This document shows, in pieces, positions 7,878 to 15,805 of a stretch of DNA of 64,000 nucleotides. Each line of letters begins with the position of its first letter. Within the stretch, counting starts at the first letter, position 1. Under the pieces are notes generated by a model. The model had not been told where the DNA came from, searched no databases, and saw only the letters and a program-made list of their open reading frames with translations. The position numbers were made by a program, and so were the translations under genes. The stretch comes from Demequina capsici (GTDB lineage Bacteria; Actinomycetota; Actinomycetes; Actinomycetales; Demequinaceae), in contig NZ_CP134880.1 in assembly GCF_032102965.1 (NCBI RefSeq), positions 3,019,246 to 3,083,245 on the forward strand, given 5' to 3'.

Positions 7878-8891
7878 GGTCAGACCTCCTTCGAGCAGGG
7901 CAGGGCTTTGGCTGGCGCGACGATGACCGGCGCAAGGGCGATGCGGTTGCGACCAGTGGAGTGCATGCACCCCATGGACGTCGTCGGCGAACAGCATGTC
8001 AGCGGGGGGAGACACGAAGCGTCGCCATGTGGCGTGAGGCCAGAATGAAGATTCCCGTCAACCGTCGCGGGCGACGAGGACCAACGAGTTTCGTCTGATC
8101 CGCATGGGAGGCAGGCTCCAAGTCCCGGCGTGCGGAGCGAGGAAGGTGCCCCGGCGTCGCACCAGTCCACGTCCAAGCGAGGGGCCAGCCGCCTTCGGGC
8201 GAGTGCCGTTCCGAGACTCGCGGGCCAGGCTGCAGGCGGCGGGAGCGGCGCGCATCGACCTGCGGATCCTGCGCGGCGGTCAGCGACATCGGAAGGCTTC
8301 GCTGCCGGCACGGGCCCCGCCCCGCAGCCCACAGGGCCGAGCAGTGGCACCGCAGTCTGCACGCGATCACCTCGCGCTCCCGCGAGAAGCAAGGACCAAG
8401 ACGCGGGAGGCTGAACTCCCTCGAACCCCTCAAGACCTGGGGAAAAACGGCGTCAAAATGCCGGGACATTTCCCCCCATTTCTTGACGGGTTTTCTACGC
8501 GGTGTGCGCCGCAACCGACCCGGATCGCTGGTGACGGGTCGAGGCATCTTCGTTCGTCCGTGTCCTCAGGGGCGAAGGACGCTCGCGCGTTTCGCCTCCC
8601 CAAGCCCTCGGGAAAGCAAGGACTCGGTCGAGCATCGGAATCGTACTTTCCCGGGCTTGTTTCCTGCAGGCGAGGCTTGCCCCGACGGCAATGTGCCGTC
8701 GACATCGCAGAGTGCAATCGCAGCAACGCTCACCGTTCCAGCGTCGGGGTCGCCCATCAGCCCCGGGGGCCGCACTTCTTGCCGACTGTGGGTTCGAAAC
8801 GCCGGGGCCGGTTGCATCGGGCGAGGTGGGGATCCTCACGGGCTCGCGACCTCGCCATTTGCGTCAGCCAGGTCTGGGGGCCCACCTGATT
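7878..8891. other. 1-kb stretch without a convincing gene
   Basis: Between the nuclease gene and the integrase, several long open frames exist on both strands, but they are Arg/Pro/Gly-rich and have no ribosome sites, as expected of random frames in GC-rich DNA. I see no RNA gene, repeat array or element end. It may be decayed cargo or unrecognised non-coding DNA. Confidence 0.4.
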
Positions 8892-10043
8892 TCAGTCGGC
8901 ATCGACGATGCGGTTCGGGTCAACCGCGGCGTAATATTTGCGGGTCGTAGCGACCTCACCATGTCCGACGGCTGCGGCGACCTTCTCCATGGGTACCCCC
9001 TGCAGTGCGCGGTTTGTTACGTAGGTGCTGCGGAGGGCGTGCGGGGTCCAACCCGCGAGCTCCGTGTCGGCGAGCCGCTTGCGCCAGGTGGCGTGCACGG
9101 TGTGGGGAGACAGCCAGCCGCCCTTCTCTCCGGAGAACACGCGAATCTTCTCTGGTCCCGCTTGGGTGCGCCGGCGTTCGAGCATGTTGCGGACAGTGGA
9201 GTTCTTGGTGCGGACAGTTCTATTCCCCCTGCTTGTCTTCGCCATGTCTTGTCTTCTGGCGCCGCCTCGCACCGCGGACACGACGGTGCCGGAGATGCTC
9301 ACGATCACGGCGTCTTCGTCGAAGGTGATGTCTGACCAGCGGAGAGCGAGAACCTCCCCAACGCGCGCCCCAATGCTCTGCTGCAGTACCGCTGCGTCAG
9401 ACTCGGTGGAAGGGAAGCGGATCGTGTTGCCGTCCATATCCGTGGCGCGTTCCATCAGGCAGAGAATGAGGATGCGCAGTTGATCAGGGGTGAGCGCGCG
9501 CGGCGCTGGGCGTCGCTTCGGAGGGGCAGCGCGCAACCCTGCAGTGGGGTCGCGGTCGATCACACCGTCGGCGAGCGCGCGCCGCATGGCTGCGACCACG
9601 ACGGTTTGCGCGAGCCGGTGGCTGGTAGGAACACCCTCATACGCCTCGCGCATGAGGGCGCCAAGTTTTGACGGCGTGAGGTCATGCAGAGGCGCGTCGC
9701 CCGCCGTCGCGATGATCCGCTTGACTGCACTGCGATAGTTCACGAGCGACTGCTCACGCACGTGCCCCTCAGCGGTGACGGCCTCGAGGTGGGTGCGGAT
9801 CATCGCGCCGAGAGTGATGGTCGACGCGGCTGCGGGTCCGGCGACGGATGCGTCCAGCAGTTGCTGGGCCGCGGACTGTGCGCGGGCCCGTGCTTGGCCT
9901 CGCGTCGGCGCCGACCGGCTGACAGATCTCTTGGCGCCGCTCCACAGGCGCACATGCGCGATCGTCGTGTACGCGCCCGTCGCGGTGCGCTCGGACCGGT
10001 CAGTGAGGGTGATCTGACCCGGCAGCAGTTCGCGCCCGCGCAC
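8892..10043 (-). CDS. int: Tyrosine-family site-specific integrase
   Basis: A 383-residue phage/island-type tyrosine recombinase that would integrate and excise the element at the tRNA-Ala site. It has an N-terminal arm-binding and core-binding region (about 1-180) and a C-terminal catalytic domain. That domain shows the first Arg in ARVGEVLALRWSDI, HALR at 335-338, GH near 361 and the tyrosine nucleophile in RKYYA near 370. The set is complete, so the enzyme is probably active. It starts with GTG at 10043, sharing one base with the excisionase stop, so it is coupled to it. Confidence 0.93.
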   Translation of the reverse strand: MRGRELLPGQITLTDRSERTATGAYTTIAHVRLWSGAKRSVSRSAPTRGQARARAQSAAQQLLDASVAGPAAASTITLGAMIRTHLEAVTAEGHVREQSLVNYRSAVKRIIATAGDAPLHDLTPSKLGALMREAYEGVPTSHRLAQTVVVAAMRRALADGVIDRDPTAGLRAAPPKRRPAPRALTPDQLRILILCLMERATDMDGNTIRFPSTESDAAVLQQSIGARVGEVLALRWSDITFDEDAVIVSISGTVVSAVRGGARRQDMAKTSRGNRTVRTKNSTVRNMLERRRTQAGPEKIRVFSGEKGGWLSPHTVHATWRKRLADTELAGWTPHALRSTYVTNRALQGVPMEKVAAAVGHGEVATTRKYYAAVDPNRIVDAD

Positions 10044-10264
10044 TACGCCACTGCCACCCGGTCAAGCCACGCCTGGATGTCCGAGGGGCGGTAGCGGATG
10101 GCGCCGCGGCTGAGACGCAGGTGGGGAGGGGCGCCGTGCTCCGGCTGCTTCCTTGGGTCGGCGCGCCAGCCTTCAAGGGTCCTCGGGCTCAAGTGGAGGA
10201 GGGCCGCCGCGCCGCGCGTGTCGAGCAGCGGCTCGGAGAGTGCATGTGCGTTGTATGTGTCCAT
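10043..10264 (-). CDS. xis: Small HTH protein, probable excisionase
   Basis: A 73-residue protein with a MerR/excisionase-like helix-turn-helix (LLDTRGAAALLHLSPRTLEG, then IRYRPSDIQAWLDRV). Proteins of this form, encoded just before a tyrosine integrase, act as recombination directionality factors or repressors. It precedes the integrase with a one-base overlap and reads away from the attachment site. The directionality role is inferred from size and position. Confidence 0.8.
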   Translation of the reverse strand: MDTYNAHALSEPLLDTRGAAALLHLSPRTLEGWRADPRKQPEHGAPPHLRLSRGAIRYRPSDIQAWLDRVAVA

Positions 10265-10392
10265 GTCTTGTCATATGCGTGGCGTACGAGCTCAGGCCCC
10301 TTGCGGCGGGCTGCTCTACACGTTCTCTGCACGAACTTACGCGTATGCGGGCGTCGCGAGAGGGGCGTGAGCGTAGAGGTGTCCGATGTGTA

Positions 10393-10435
10393 CTACCTGG
10401 TAGAAAGTCAGATTCGTGGCCGTAGCGGTCTACGG
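10393..10435. promoter_or_regulatory. Two short dyads beside the attachment core
   Basis: CTACC-T-GGTAG (10393-10403) and CCGTAG-CGGT-CTACGG (10420-10435) lie between the excisionase gene and the tRNA-Ala fragment. This is where integrase or excisionase arm sites are expected. There is no direct evidence that either protein binds them. Confidence 0.3.
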
Positions 10436-10464
10436 AGAAACTGGTCGAAATCGCGCTTCCCTAA

Positions 10465-10501
10465 CAGGGGGTTAGGGGTTCGAGTCCCCTAGGCTCCACC
10501 A
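10465..10501 (+). tRNA. 3' end of tRNA-Ala, attachment site copy (partial gene)
   Basis: The sequence contains a perfect T-arm (AGGGG-TTCGAGT-CCCCT, 10474-10490), then acceptor strand AGGCTCC, discriminator A and CCA to 10501. The acceptor strand has T at position 70, fitting the G3-U70 pair that identifies tRNA-Ala (5' strand would be GGGGCCT). CAGG plus GGGTT before the T-arm fits the anticodon stem and variable loop. No D-arm, anticodon loop or 5' acceptor strand is found upstream, so this is only the 3' part duplicated by integration. tmRNA also has Ala-like ends, but this pattern fits tRNA-Ala better. Confidence 0.8.
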
Positions 10502-10504
10502 TCG

Positions 10505-10530
10505 GGCCCGACGCATGAGCGTCGGGCCTT
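10505..10530 (+). terminator. Terminator of the former tRNA-Ala gene
   Basis: A 10-bp perfect stem (GGCCCGACGC / GCGTCGGGCC) with an ATGA loop lies 4 bases after the tRNA 3' end and is followed by TTCGTCGT. It is the first feature on the chromosomal side of the boundary and supports the tRNA reading. Confidence 0.8.
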
Positions 10531-10599
10531 CGTCGTCCCCCGGCCCCGCCGATGCCGACGCCCTGGGAACGCGCCGTCACGCCCAGGTGTTCTCCGTGC

Positions 10600-11526
10600 A
10601 TGACGACGATCGTGACGGCTCCCTCGTTCGGCGGGCCAGAGGTCCTCACCCTCGAGGAGACGGACCTGCAGGCGCCAGGCCCGCAGCAGGTCGCGATCAA
10701 GGTCAGGGCCATCGGCGTGAACCCTGCCGACTGCAAGCACCGTGCCGGCAGGTTCGGCGGCAGCGTCCCGGTCCGGCTCGGGTCCGAGGCGGCGGGCGTC
10801 GTCACGGCCGTCGGTGAGGGCGTGACCGATGTCTCCGTGGGTGACGAGGTCATCGCGTACAGGGCGCCAGGCGCCTACGCGACGGATCTCGTCGTACCGC
10901 GCAGGGCGGTCGTGCCCAAGCCTGTCTCCCTCGCGTGGGTGGACGCTGCCGCTCTGCTACTCGCTGGGGTGACCGCCGTGCACGCGCTCGAGGCCACACA
11001 CGTCGGCGCCGACGACACGGTGCTGATCCACGGTGCCGCAGGGGGAGTCGGGCAGATGGCCGTGCAGCTGGCGCGCCTGCGCGGCGCGCGCGTGATCGGC
11101 ACGGCGGGGCCTTCGGGTGCTGCGATCGTGTCCGACCTCGGCGGTGAAGCCACACCGTACGGTGATGGCCTCGCGGAGCGGGTGACGGCGCTGGCGCCTC
11201 AGGGCGTGACGGTCGCCCTCGATCTGATCGGCACGGACGAGGCGCTCGCCGCCTCGCTCGCCGTGGTCGACGACCGGGAGCGCATCGCGTCCATCGTGCC
11301 CCGGGCGGCGGCCATGGATGCCGGGATCCAGGTGCTGGGCGGCGGTGCCGGCGCTGATCCCGGAACGCAGATCCGCGAGGCCGCGCGCGTCGAGCTGACG
11401 CGACTCGCGGCGGAGGGCGCGATCCGCGTGAAGGTGGTGCGCACGTTCAGGCTCGCCGACGTGGCCGAGGCTCATCGCTTCCTCGAGCGCGGGCATGCGG
11501 ACGGCAAGGTGGTGCTCCTGCCGTAG
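10600..11526 (+). CDS. Zinc-type/quinone oxidoreductase-like NADP-dependent reductase (MDR family)
   Basis: A 308-residue medium-chain dehydrogenase/reductase of the quinone-reductase (Qor) group. The N-terminal GroES-like domain has VNPADCKHRAG and LGSEAAGVV. The Rossmann fold has VLIHGAAGGVGQMAVQLARL near residues 140-160. It lacks the structural-zinc cysteine cluster, as quinone reductases do. It probably reduces quinones or enones with NADPH in the cytosol. ATG 10600 is preferred over an upstream ATG at 10552, which would add residues with no family match. It stands alone next to the island boundary. Confidence 0.85.
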   Translation: MTTIVTAPSFGGPEVLTLEETDLQAPGPQQVAIKVRAIGVNPADCKHRAGRFGGSVPVRLGSEAAGVVTAVGEGVTDVSVGDEVIAYRAPGAYATDLVVPRRAVVPKPVSLAWVDAAALLLAGVTAVHALEATHVGADDTVLIHGAAGGVGQMAVQLARLRGARVIGTAGPSGAAIVSDLGGEATPYGDGLAERVTALAPQGVTVALDLIGTDEALAASLAVVDDRERIASIVPRAAAMDAGIQVLGGGAGADPGTQIREAARVELTRLAAEGAIRVKVVRTFRLADVAEAHRFLERGHADGKVVLLP

Positions 11527-11844
11527 GGCAGGCCGATGCACGTCCGGCAGGGCGGCGCACGCGTGTCCGGTTGTGGGAGCCTTGTCCGAGTCGTGCCTGC
11601 CAGCGACCCGGTTCGCTGGGTGACGCGGCCCACAGACCCTCGCGCGGGAGCGCATGCGCCGCTAACGTTCTCGCAAAGGAGAAGAGCCGAGGGGCACAGG
11701 TTCTCCGCTGGGGGCACACATGGCAGTGGTCGTCGACGGCGCTCGTCGCGCACGCGAGCGTGAGCGCGCGTGCGGATCGCATGGACGCGTGGGCGATCCG
11801 ACCCGCGTGCGGCGCACCGCGCACTGCCGGCGCGGGGCCGACGC
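11527..11844. other. Intergenic stretch, possibly a small upstream ORF
   Basis: 318 bases with no recognised gene. A 42-codon Arg-rich frame (11720-11848, starts MAVVVDGARRAR) ends in an ATGA overlap with the next gene, the only hint that it might be translated. No clear ribosome site precedes it. Confidence 0.3.
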
Positions 11845-12150
11845 ATGAACGGGACTCCGCCGTTGTCCCAGCTCGCGGCCGAGCTGGAGAGTCAGATGGG
11901 GCCGACCATCGCCCAGGCGGTGACCGGCGTGGATCCGACGGGAAGCGCGCGTCTGGCCAGCCAGGTGAGGCTTGCGCACGCCACCTGGACCGTCGCCTTC
12001 ACGGCGATGGGCCGCGATCGGGCGATCGAGTGGATCACGAAGCCGAATCCGCTGCTCGGGGGCCGCACACCGCTGTGCGCGATCCGTGATCTCGACGCCG
12101 CCGCATTGCACTGCGCGACAGTGCTCGTGGCGTACTCGCACCGGGTCTGA
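11845..12150 (+). CDS. Orphan MbcA/ParS-type antitoxin-domain protein
   Basis: A 101-residue protein whose C-terminal half reads AIEWITKPNPLLGGRTPLCA, then a helical end. This is the pattern of the MbcA/ParS/Xre toxin-binding domain (DUF2384). No RES toxin gene follows; the next gene is on the other strand. The N-terminal half lacks an obvious helix-turn-helix. It may be a relic of a lost RES pair, an anti-toxin guarding against incoming RES toxins such as that at 3558, or a repurposed regulator. ATG 11845 is inferred; no strong ribosome site is visible. Confidence 0.65.
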   Translation: MNGTPPLSQLAAELESQMGPTIAQAVTGVDPTGSARLASQVRLAHATWTVAFTAMGRDRAIEWITKPNPLLGGRTPLCAIRDLDAAALHCATVLVAYSHRV

Positions 12151-12188
12151 CGCAGCGTTCGCTGGGCCGCTTCCGACCGGGGCTGGCG

Positions 12189-12488
12189 TCAGGGGACGAT
12201 CGGACCGCCGCGAAGGCCCGGATTGAGCGACGCCTCGGCGCCAGGCTCGCGCGGGACGAACCCTGAACCGCCACCGCCGCACACCTGGCAGTCGCGCGGG
12301 GTCTGCCCGGTGCGGCCGCGCGGGGAGTCCTGCCATGAGTGCCCGCACGTCGGCGACGTCCACCACACCCGCTTCATCGAGCGCGCCGAGACGTCGTCAG
12401 CAGTCAGGGGCGCGTTGCGCTCCAGGTCGAACTCCTTGGCCAGGTCGGGCCACCGCGTCGCAAGCGACGGACGCGTGAAGATACCCAT
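12189..12488 (-). CDS. Small zinc-ribbon protein (DUF4379-like)
   Basis: A 99-residue protein with the pattern seen in DUF4379/treble-clef domains: LAKEFDLERNAPLTADDV, then RVWWTSPTCGHSWQDS and RDCQVCGG (Cys/His ligands). Such domains are often repeated in restriction-associated or phage proteins, but here there is one copy. The start at 12488 is chosen for its AAGGGG ribosome site. Function unknown; nucleic-acid binding is a guess. Confidence 0.7.
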   Translation of the reverse strand: MGIFTRPSLATRWPDLAKEFDLERNAPLTADDVSARSMKRVWWTSPTCGHSWQDSPRGRTGQTPRDCQVCGGGGSGFVPREPGAEASLNPGLRGGPIVP

Positions 12489-12548
12489 GGTCACCCCTTC
12501 GTTCCCGTGTGCCTTCCACGATCCCACACGCGGTGCTACCTTGCGGAC

Positions 12549-12656
12549 ATGGACATCCGCACCGCCTTCGCCCTCGACACGCTCGGTCGTGGCGAGGCGG
12601 CGCGACAGCGCGCGACCCCCCTCGGGTCGGTCGCGCAGCCACGCCCCCTGCCGTGA
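12549..12656 (+). CDS. Possible 35-residue leader ORF before the LysE gene
   Basis: ATG 12549 opens a 35-codon frame (starts MDIRTAFALDT) whose TGA overlaps the GTG of the LysE gene as GTGA. This could couple translation or act as a regulatory leader. There is no family match and no strong ribosome site, so it may be chance. Confidence 0.3.
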   Translation: MDIRTAFALDTLGRGEAARQRATPLGSVAQPRPLP

Positions 12657-13279
12657 CCGGCGCGCTTGTCGCGGGCATCGTCGCGGGTCTCGCGGTCGCG
12701 ATCCCGGTGGGTGCCATCGCGGTCCTCGTCATCTACCAGTCGGCTGAGCATGGGTTACGCACCGGCGCTGCGGCGGCTCTGGGCACGGCTTCCGCCGACG
12801 GGGTGTACTCGATCGTCGCCGTCGTGCTCGGTGCGGCGGTGGCTCCCCTGGTGGCCTCGGTGCAGACTCCGCTGCGGGTCGTGTCCGCCGTGACGCTCGC
12901 GGGTCTCGCCTTCGCGATGCTGCGACCGGTCTGGACGCCGACGCGTCCCGCGATGCCGTCGGGCGTGGCGCGCGCGGTGGCGACGCCGTGGCGGACGTAC
13001 CTCGTGTTCCTGGGTCTCACCATGGCGAACCCGACGACCGTGATCTACTTCGCCGCCCTGGTGGCCGGCGCGACGCTCGGGCCGGATCCCGCGACCGCCG
13101 ACCGGTTCGCGTTCGTGCTCGGCGTCCTCGGCGCGTCCGCGGTGTGGCAGCTCACGCTCGCGCTGCTGGGCTCCGCGCTGCGCAGGCTTCTCATGACTCC
13201 GGGCGCGCGTCGCTGGTCCGCGCTGATCGGCGGTGTGCTCGTGCTGGGTCTGGCAGTCAAGGTCGCCATGGGCTGGTGA
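12653..13279 (+). CDS. LysE/RhtB-family exporter
   Basis: A 208-residue membrane protein with about six hydrophobic segments. The first is GLAVAIPVGAIAVLVIY, and MANPTTVIYFAAL lies near residue 123; the conserved IPVGA and MANPTT patterns mark the LysE superfamily of amino-acid and small-molecule efflux carriers. It would work in the cytoplasmic membrane. The substrate is not predictable. GTG 12653 gives the usual N-terminus directly before the first helix. Confidence 0.85.
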   Translation: MTGALVAGIVAGLAVAIPVGAIAVLVIYQSAEHGLRTGAAAALGTASADGVYSIVAVVLGAAVAPLVASVQTPLRVVSAVTLAGLAFAMLRPVWTPTRPAMPSGVARAVATPWRTYLVFLGLTMANPTTVIYFAALVAGATLGPDPATADRFAFVLGVLGASAVWQLTLALLGSALRRLLMTPGARRWSALIGGVLVLGLAVKVAMGW

Positions 13280-13458
13280 GCACGCGCATCCCCTGATCTG
13301 GGGGCTTCCCGAGGGTGCGGCGTGCAGGTACCGTCGGCAGTGCGCCGAAGGGATCGGTGGCGTGGCGAAGCTTTCCACAGCCGGGGGCTGACGGGCTCGC
13401 GCCTCGTCGACGACGCCTAGTGTTCCCTCAGGCCATGCACCGACACAGGGGGAACCAC

Positions 13459-14538
13459 ATGAGCACCACGCCGGAATGGCACGACGACCCGACCGCGCCC
13501 GGCACCGGGCGCAGGCGCTACTGGGACGGGGCGCAGTGGTCGGACTGGGTGATCGACCCGGGCTCGCAGGAGCCGCGGTCGTTCCCGGTGGCTGAAGCCC
13601 AGGCCCAGGTCGCCTCTCAGGCCCATCCTCAGGAGAATCCCACCGAGGTGCTGCCCACCGCGGGCGCCGAGTCGATCCCGCCGGCAACCGCCGCCGACTA
13701 TGTGGCGGCCGAGTCGACGGTGGCGATGCCGGCCGACGGCACCTTCGCCGCCGGCGAGCCGGCGAAGCGGAGCAAGGTGCCCCTGATCGTCGGGATCGTC
13801 GTCGCGGTGGTGCTGGTGCTCGTGGTCGGAGGGATCGCGGCGGCGTCGTTCGTCTTCAACCGGGTGTCCGACGCGGTGTCGGACGCGGTCGCGTCGGCGA
13901 GCTCGCAGATGAGCGACCTGAGCGATGGGCTCGTAACGTCGGGCCCCGACGAGGCCGGTTACGTCTCCTACGTCCACGCGTACCTCGACGGCACCGACTA
14001 CGAGTCGCAGCTCGACGGCGTCAGCGATGCCGACCTGGTCGACATGGGCTACGGCATCTGCGAGGCGACGGATCCGATGTCCGCGCAGGAGTTCGCCTCG
14101 TACTACGAGGATGCGTGGAACGTCGACGGTGGGGAGCTCAACGCCACCGCCGTCGAGGGAGCCCAGTGGTACCTGTGCGACAACGACCGCCTCACCGAGT
14201 ACTGGGCGTCCGACTCCAGCACCTCCGACCCGACCGCGTCGGCCGATGGTCTCGACTACGCAGACATGCCCAGCGACGACGACCCGGAGGCCATGTATCT
14301 CTGGATGCTGGGCATCTGGGACGCCGGGCTGGACGACTCGACCGCGCTGGACGCCGGCTACTGGGTGTGCGCTCAGTACGACGCCGGCGCAGCGGACAGC
14401 GTCGACTCGATGACGGGCCTGCTCGACGCGACCAAGGAGCGGTACGGGGTGGACGACATGGCCGCCGCGGGCGTGATGTACACGGCGATCGAGCTGTGCC
14501 CCGAATGGACCGACGCCGTGACCTCCGTCGAGGGCTGA
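13459..14538 (+). CDS. DUF2510 membrane-anchored protein with DUF732-like repeats
   Basis: 359 residues. The N-terminal DUF2510 motif (WHDDPTAPGTGRRRYWDGAQ, followed by WSDW) lies at about 6-32. A single membrane segment of Val/Ile/Ala follows near residues 112-140. The outer region then has two DUF732-like units, each around a conserved Cys (YGICEATD and YWVCAQYD). This layout suggests a protein with a small cytoplasmic DUF2510 module and an exported domain. Function unknown. ATG 13459 has a GGGGGAA ribosome site. Confidence 0.75.
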   Translation: MSTTPEWHDDPTAPGTGRRRYWDGAQWSDWVIDPGSQEPRSFPVAEAQAQVASQAHPQENPTEVLPTAGAESIPPATAADYVAAESTVAMPADGTFAAGEPAKRSKVPLIVGIVVAVVLVLVVGGIAAASFVFNRVSDAVSDAVASASSQMSDLSDGLVTSGPDEAGYVSYVHAYLDGTDYESQLDGVSDADLVDMGYGICEATDPMSAQEFASYYEDAWNVDGGELNATAVEGAQWYLCDNDRLTEYWASDSSTSDPTASADGLDYADMPSDDDPEAMYLWMLGIWDAGLDDSTALDAGYWVCAQYDAGAADSVDSMTGLLDATKERYGVDDMAAAGVMYTAIELCPEWTDAVTSVEG

Positions 14539-14565
14539 ACCCGCCCCTCGCGCTGCGGTCCTGCC

Positions 14566-15750
14566 TCAGCCGCGTTCAGCGGGGGCGGGCACGGCTGCGA
14601 CGCGTGGTTGCAGGATCCGGCGCACCGCGAGTCCCACGAGCAGCGCCCAGAACGCGGAGCCGATACCCACGATCGCCACGCCCGACGCGGCGAGCAGCAG
14701 CGTGATCGCCGCGGGCACGCGGTCCCGCGCCTCCGCCATCGCTCCGGAGGCGGACGTTGCGAACGTGCCGAGCAGCGCGAGTCCCGCCACGGATTCGAGC
14801 AGCCCCGCGGGCGCGGCGTCGACCAGCGCGGTCAGGGTGGCCGCGACCACCGCGATCCCCAGGTAGGCCCAACCTGCGGTGGCGGTCGCGACCCACCGTC
14901 GCTGTGGTTCAGGGTGGGACTCGGGCGAGGCAGGCAGAGCGGCGGTGATCGCGGCCAGGTTGATCGCGTGCCCGCCGAAGCCGGCGGACGCGAGCGTGCC
15001 CGCGCCGGTGACCAGCATCGTCTCCTTCCACGGGGTCTCATAGCCGGCGGCCTTGAGGACTGCGACGCCTGGCACGTTCTGCGACGCCATGGTCACCACG
15101 TACAGCGGCACGGCGATCCCGAGCACGCCGGCCCAGGTGAGCGCGGGCGCGGTGAGCACGAGTGCCGGCGCGGTGAGCGCCGCTCCCCCGCTCCGCGCGG
15201 TCGCAGCGATCATGATGACCAGTGCCACGCCGAACGTCACCGGCGTGGCCCACCGTGCCGCGAGGCGCTGCATGAGGATCCACACCAGGATCAACGCTCC
15301 GACGAGCCACGGCTGGTCGGCGAGCGACGCGAAGGGCGCCAGGCACAGCGGGAACAGGATGCCCGCGAGCATCGCCTGGGCGATCGTGGGCGGGATCATC
15401 CCGATGAGGCTTCCGAGCGGGCGGACCAGGCCCGTGGCGACGATGAGCACGCCCACCACGAGGAAAGCCCCGACCGCCGCCGGCCAACCTCCGGCGACGG
15501 CACCCTGGCTTGCCAGGAGCGCGGCGCCTGGGGTCGACCATGCGAGCGTGAGGGGAGCACGGTAGCGCCAGGTGAGCCACAGCATGCCGAGCGCCTGCGT
15601 GATGCAGAGGATCGCGAGCCCGGACGCGGCCTGCTCGGGTGTCGCGCCCACGCCTCGAAGCCCCGCGAGCACCACCGCGAAGGAGCTGGTGAAGCCCACG
15701 AGCGCGGTGACAAGGCCCATGGCGATCGTGTGACGGCGCGGGTGTTCCAT
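14566..15750 (-). CDS. benE: BenE-family benzoate/proton symporter-like transporter
   Basis: A 394-residue, about 12-helix protein of the BenE family. Typical stretches are GLVTALVGFTSSFAVVLAG at the start, AWSTPGAALLAS near residue 71 and GFGGHAINLAAITAAL near 255. Family members import benzoate with protons; the substrate here is unproven and no benzoate genes are nearby. It is divergently transcribed from the XRE-cupin gene across 55 bases that hold a palindromic operator, so the regulator probably controls it. Confidence 0.88.
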   Translation of the reverse strand: MEHPRRHTIAMGLVTALVGFTSSFAVVLAGLRGVGATPEQAASGLAILCITQALGMLWLTWRYRAPLTLAWSTPGAALLASQGAVAGGWPAAVGAFLVVGVLIVATGLVRPLGSLIGMIPPTIAQAMLAGILFPLCLAPFASLADQPWLVGALILVWILMQRLAARWATPVTFGVALVIMIAATARSGGAALTAPALVLTAPALTWAGVLGIAVPLYVVTMASQNVPGVAVLKAAGYETPWKETMLVTGAGTLASAGFGGHAINLAAITAALPASPESHPEPQRRWVATATAGWAYLGIAVVAATLTALVDAAPAGLLESVAGLALLGTFATSASGAMAEARDRVPAAITLLLAASGVAIVGIGSAFWALLVGLAVRRILQPRVAAVPAPAERG

Positions 15751-15769
15751 GAACGGAACGATAGTTCAA

Positions 15770-15799
15770 CCGTTCTGAGAACGGAACACCGGATACGCT
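15770..15799. promoter_or_regulatory. Operator palindrome and -10 box between benE and its regulator
   Basis: CCGTTC-TGA-GAACGG (15770-15784) is a perfect palindrome, with a further GAACGG half-site at 15751-15756. TACGCT at 15794-15799 is placed exactly for a transcription start at the regulator's ATG (15806), giving a leaderless mRNA, and the palindrome covers the -35 zone. Binding by the XRE-cupin protein is inferred. Confidence 0.65.
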
Positions 15800-15805
15800 G
15801 AGCCC

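Larger units (their letters stand above)
1..10501. mobile_element. Right part of an integrative element inserted in a tRNA-Ala gene
   Basis: The right boundary is supported by a tyrosine integrase and excisionase (8892-10264) lying next to a copy of the 3' end of a tRNA-Ala gene (10465-10501). The cargo is typical of genomic islands: hipBA, a serine resolvase, a ParS/RES pair, a three-gene unknown operon and a lone nuclease. The left end is not in the window. I expect an intact tRNA-Ala upstream of base 1, because insertion into a tRNA 3' end normally rebuilds one full copy. Whether everything from base 1 belongs to one element is inferred; the resolvase could mark a second, nested element. 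Confidence 0.7.

Noticed and set aside
8104..8889. Long open frame on the plus strand upstream of the integrase end
   Set aside because: Arg/Pro/Gly-dominated composition, no ribosome site, no family resemblance; typical of random frames in GC-rich DNA.
10391..10501. A complete tRNA or tmRNA gene
   Set aside because: Only the T-arm and 3' acceptor strand can be folded; no 5' acceptor strand or D-arm is present, and the Ala-type end is better explained as an attachment-site copy.
14608..15801. Long plus-strand frame opposite benE
   Set aside because: Antisense shadow of a clear BenE transporter gene.
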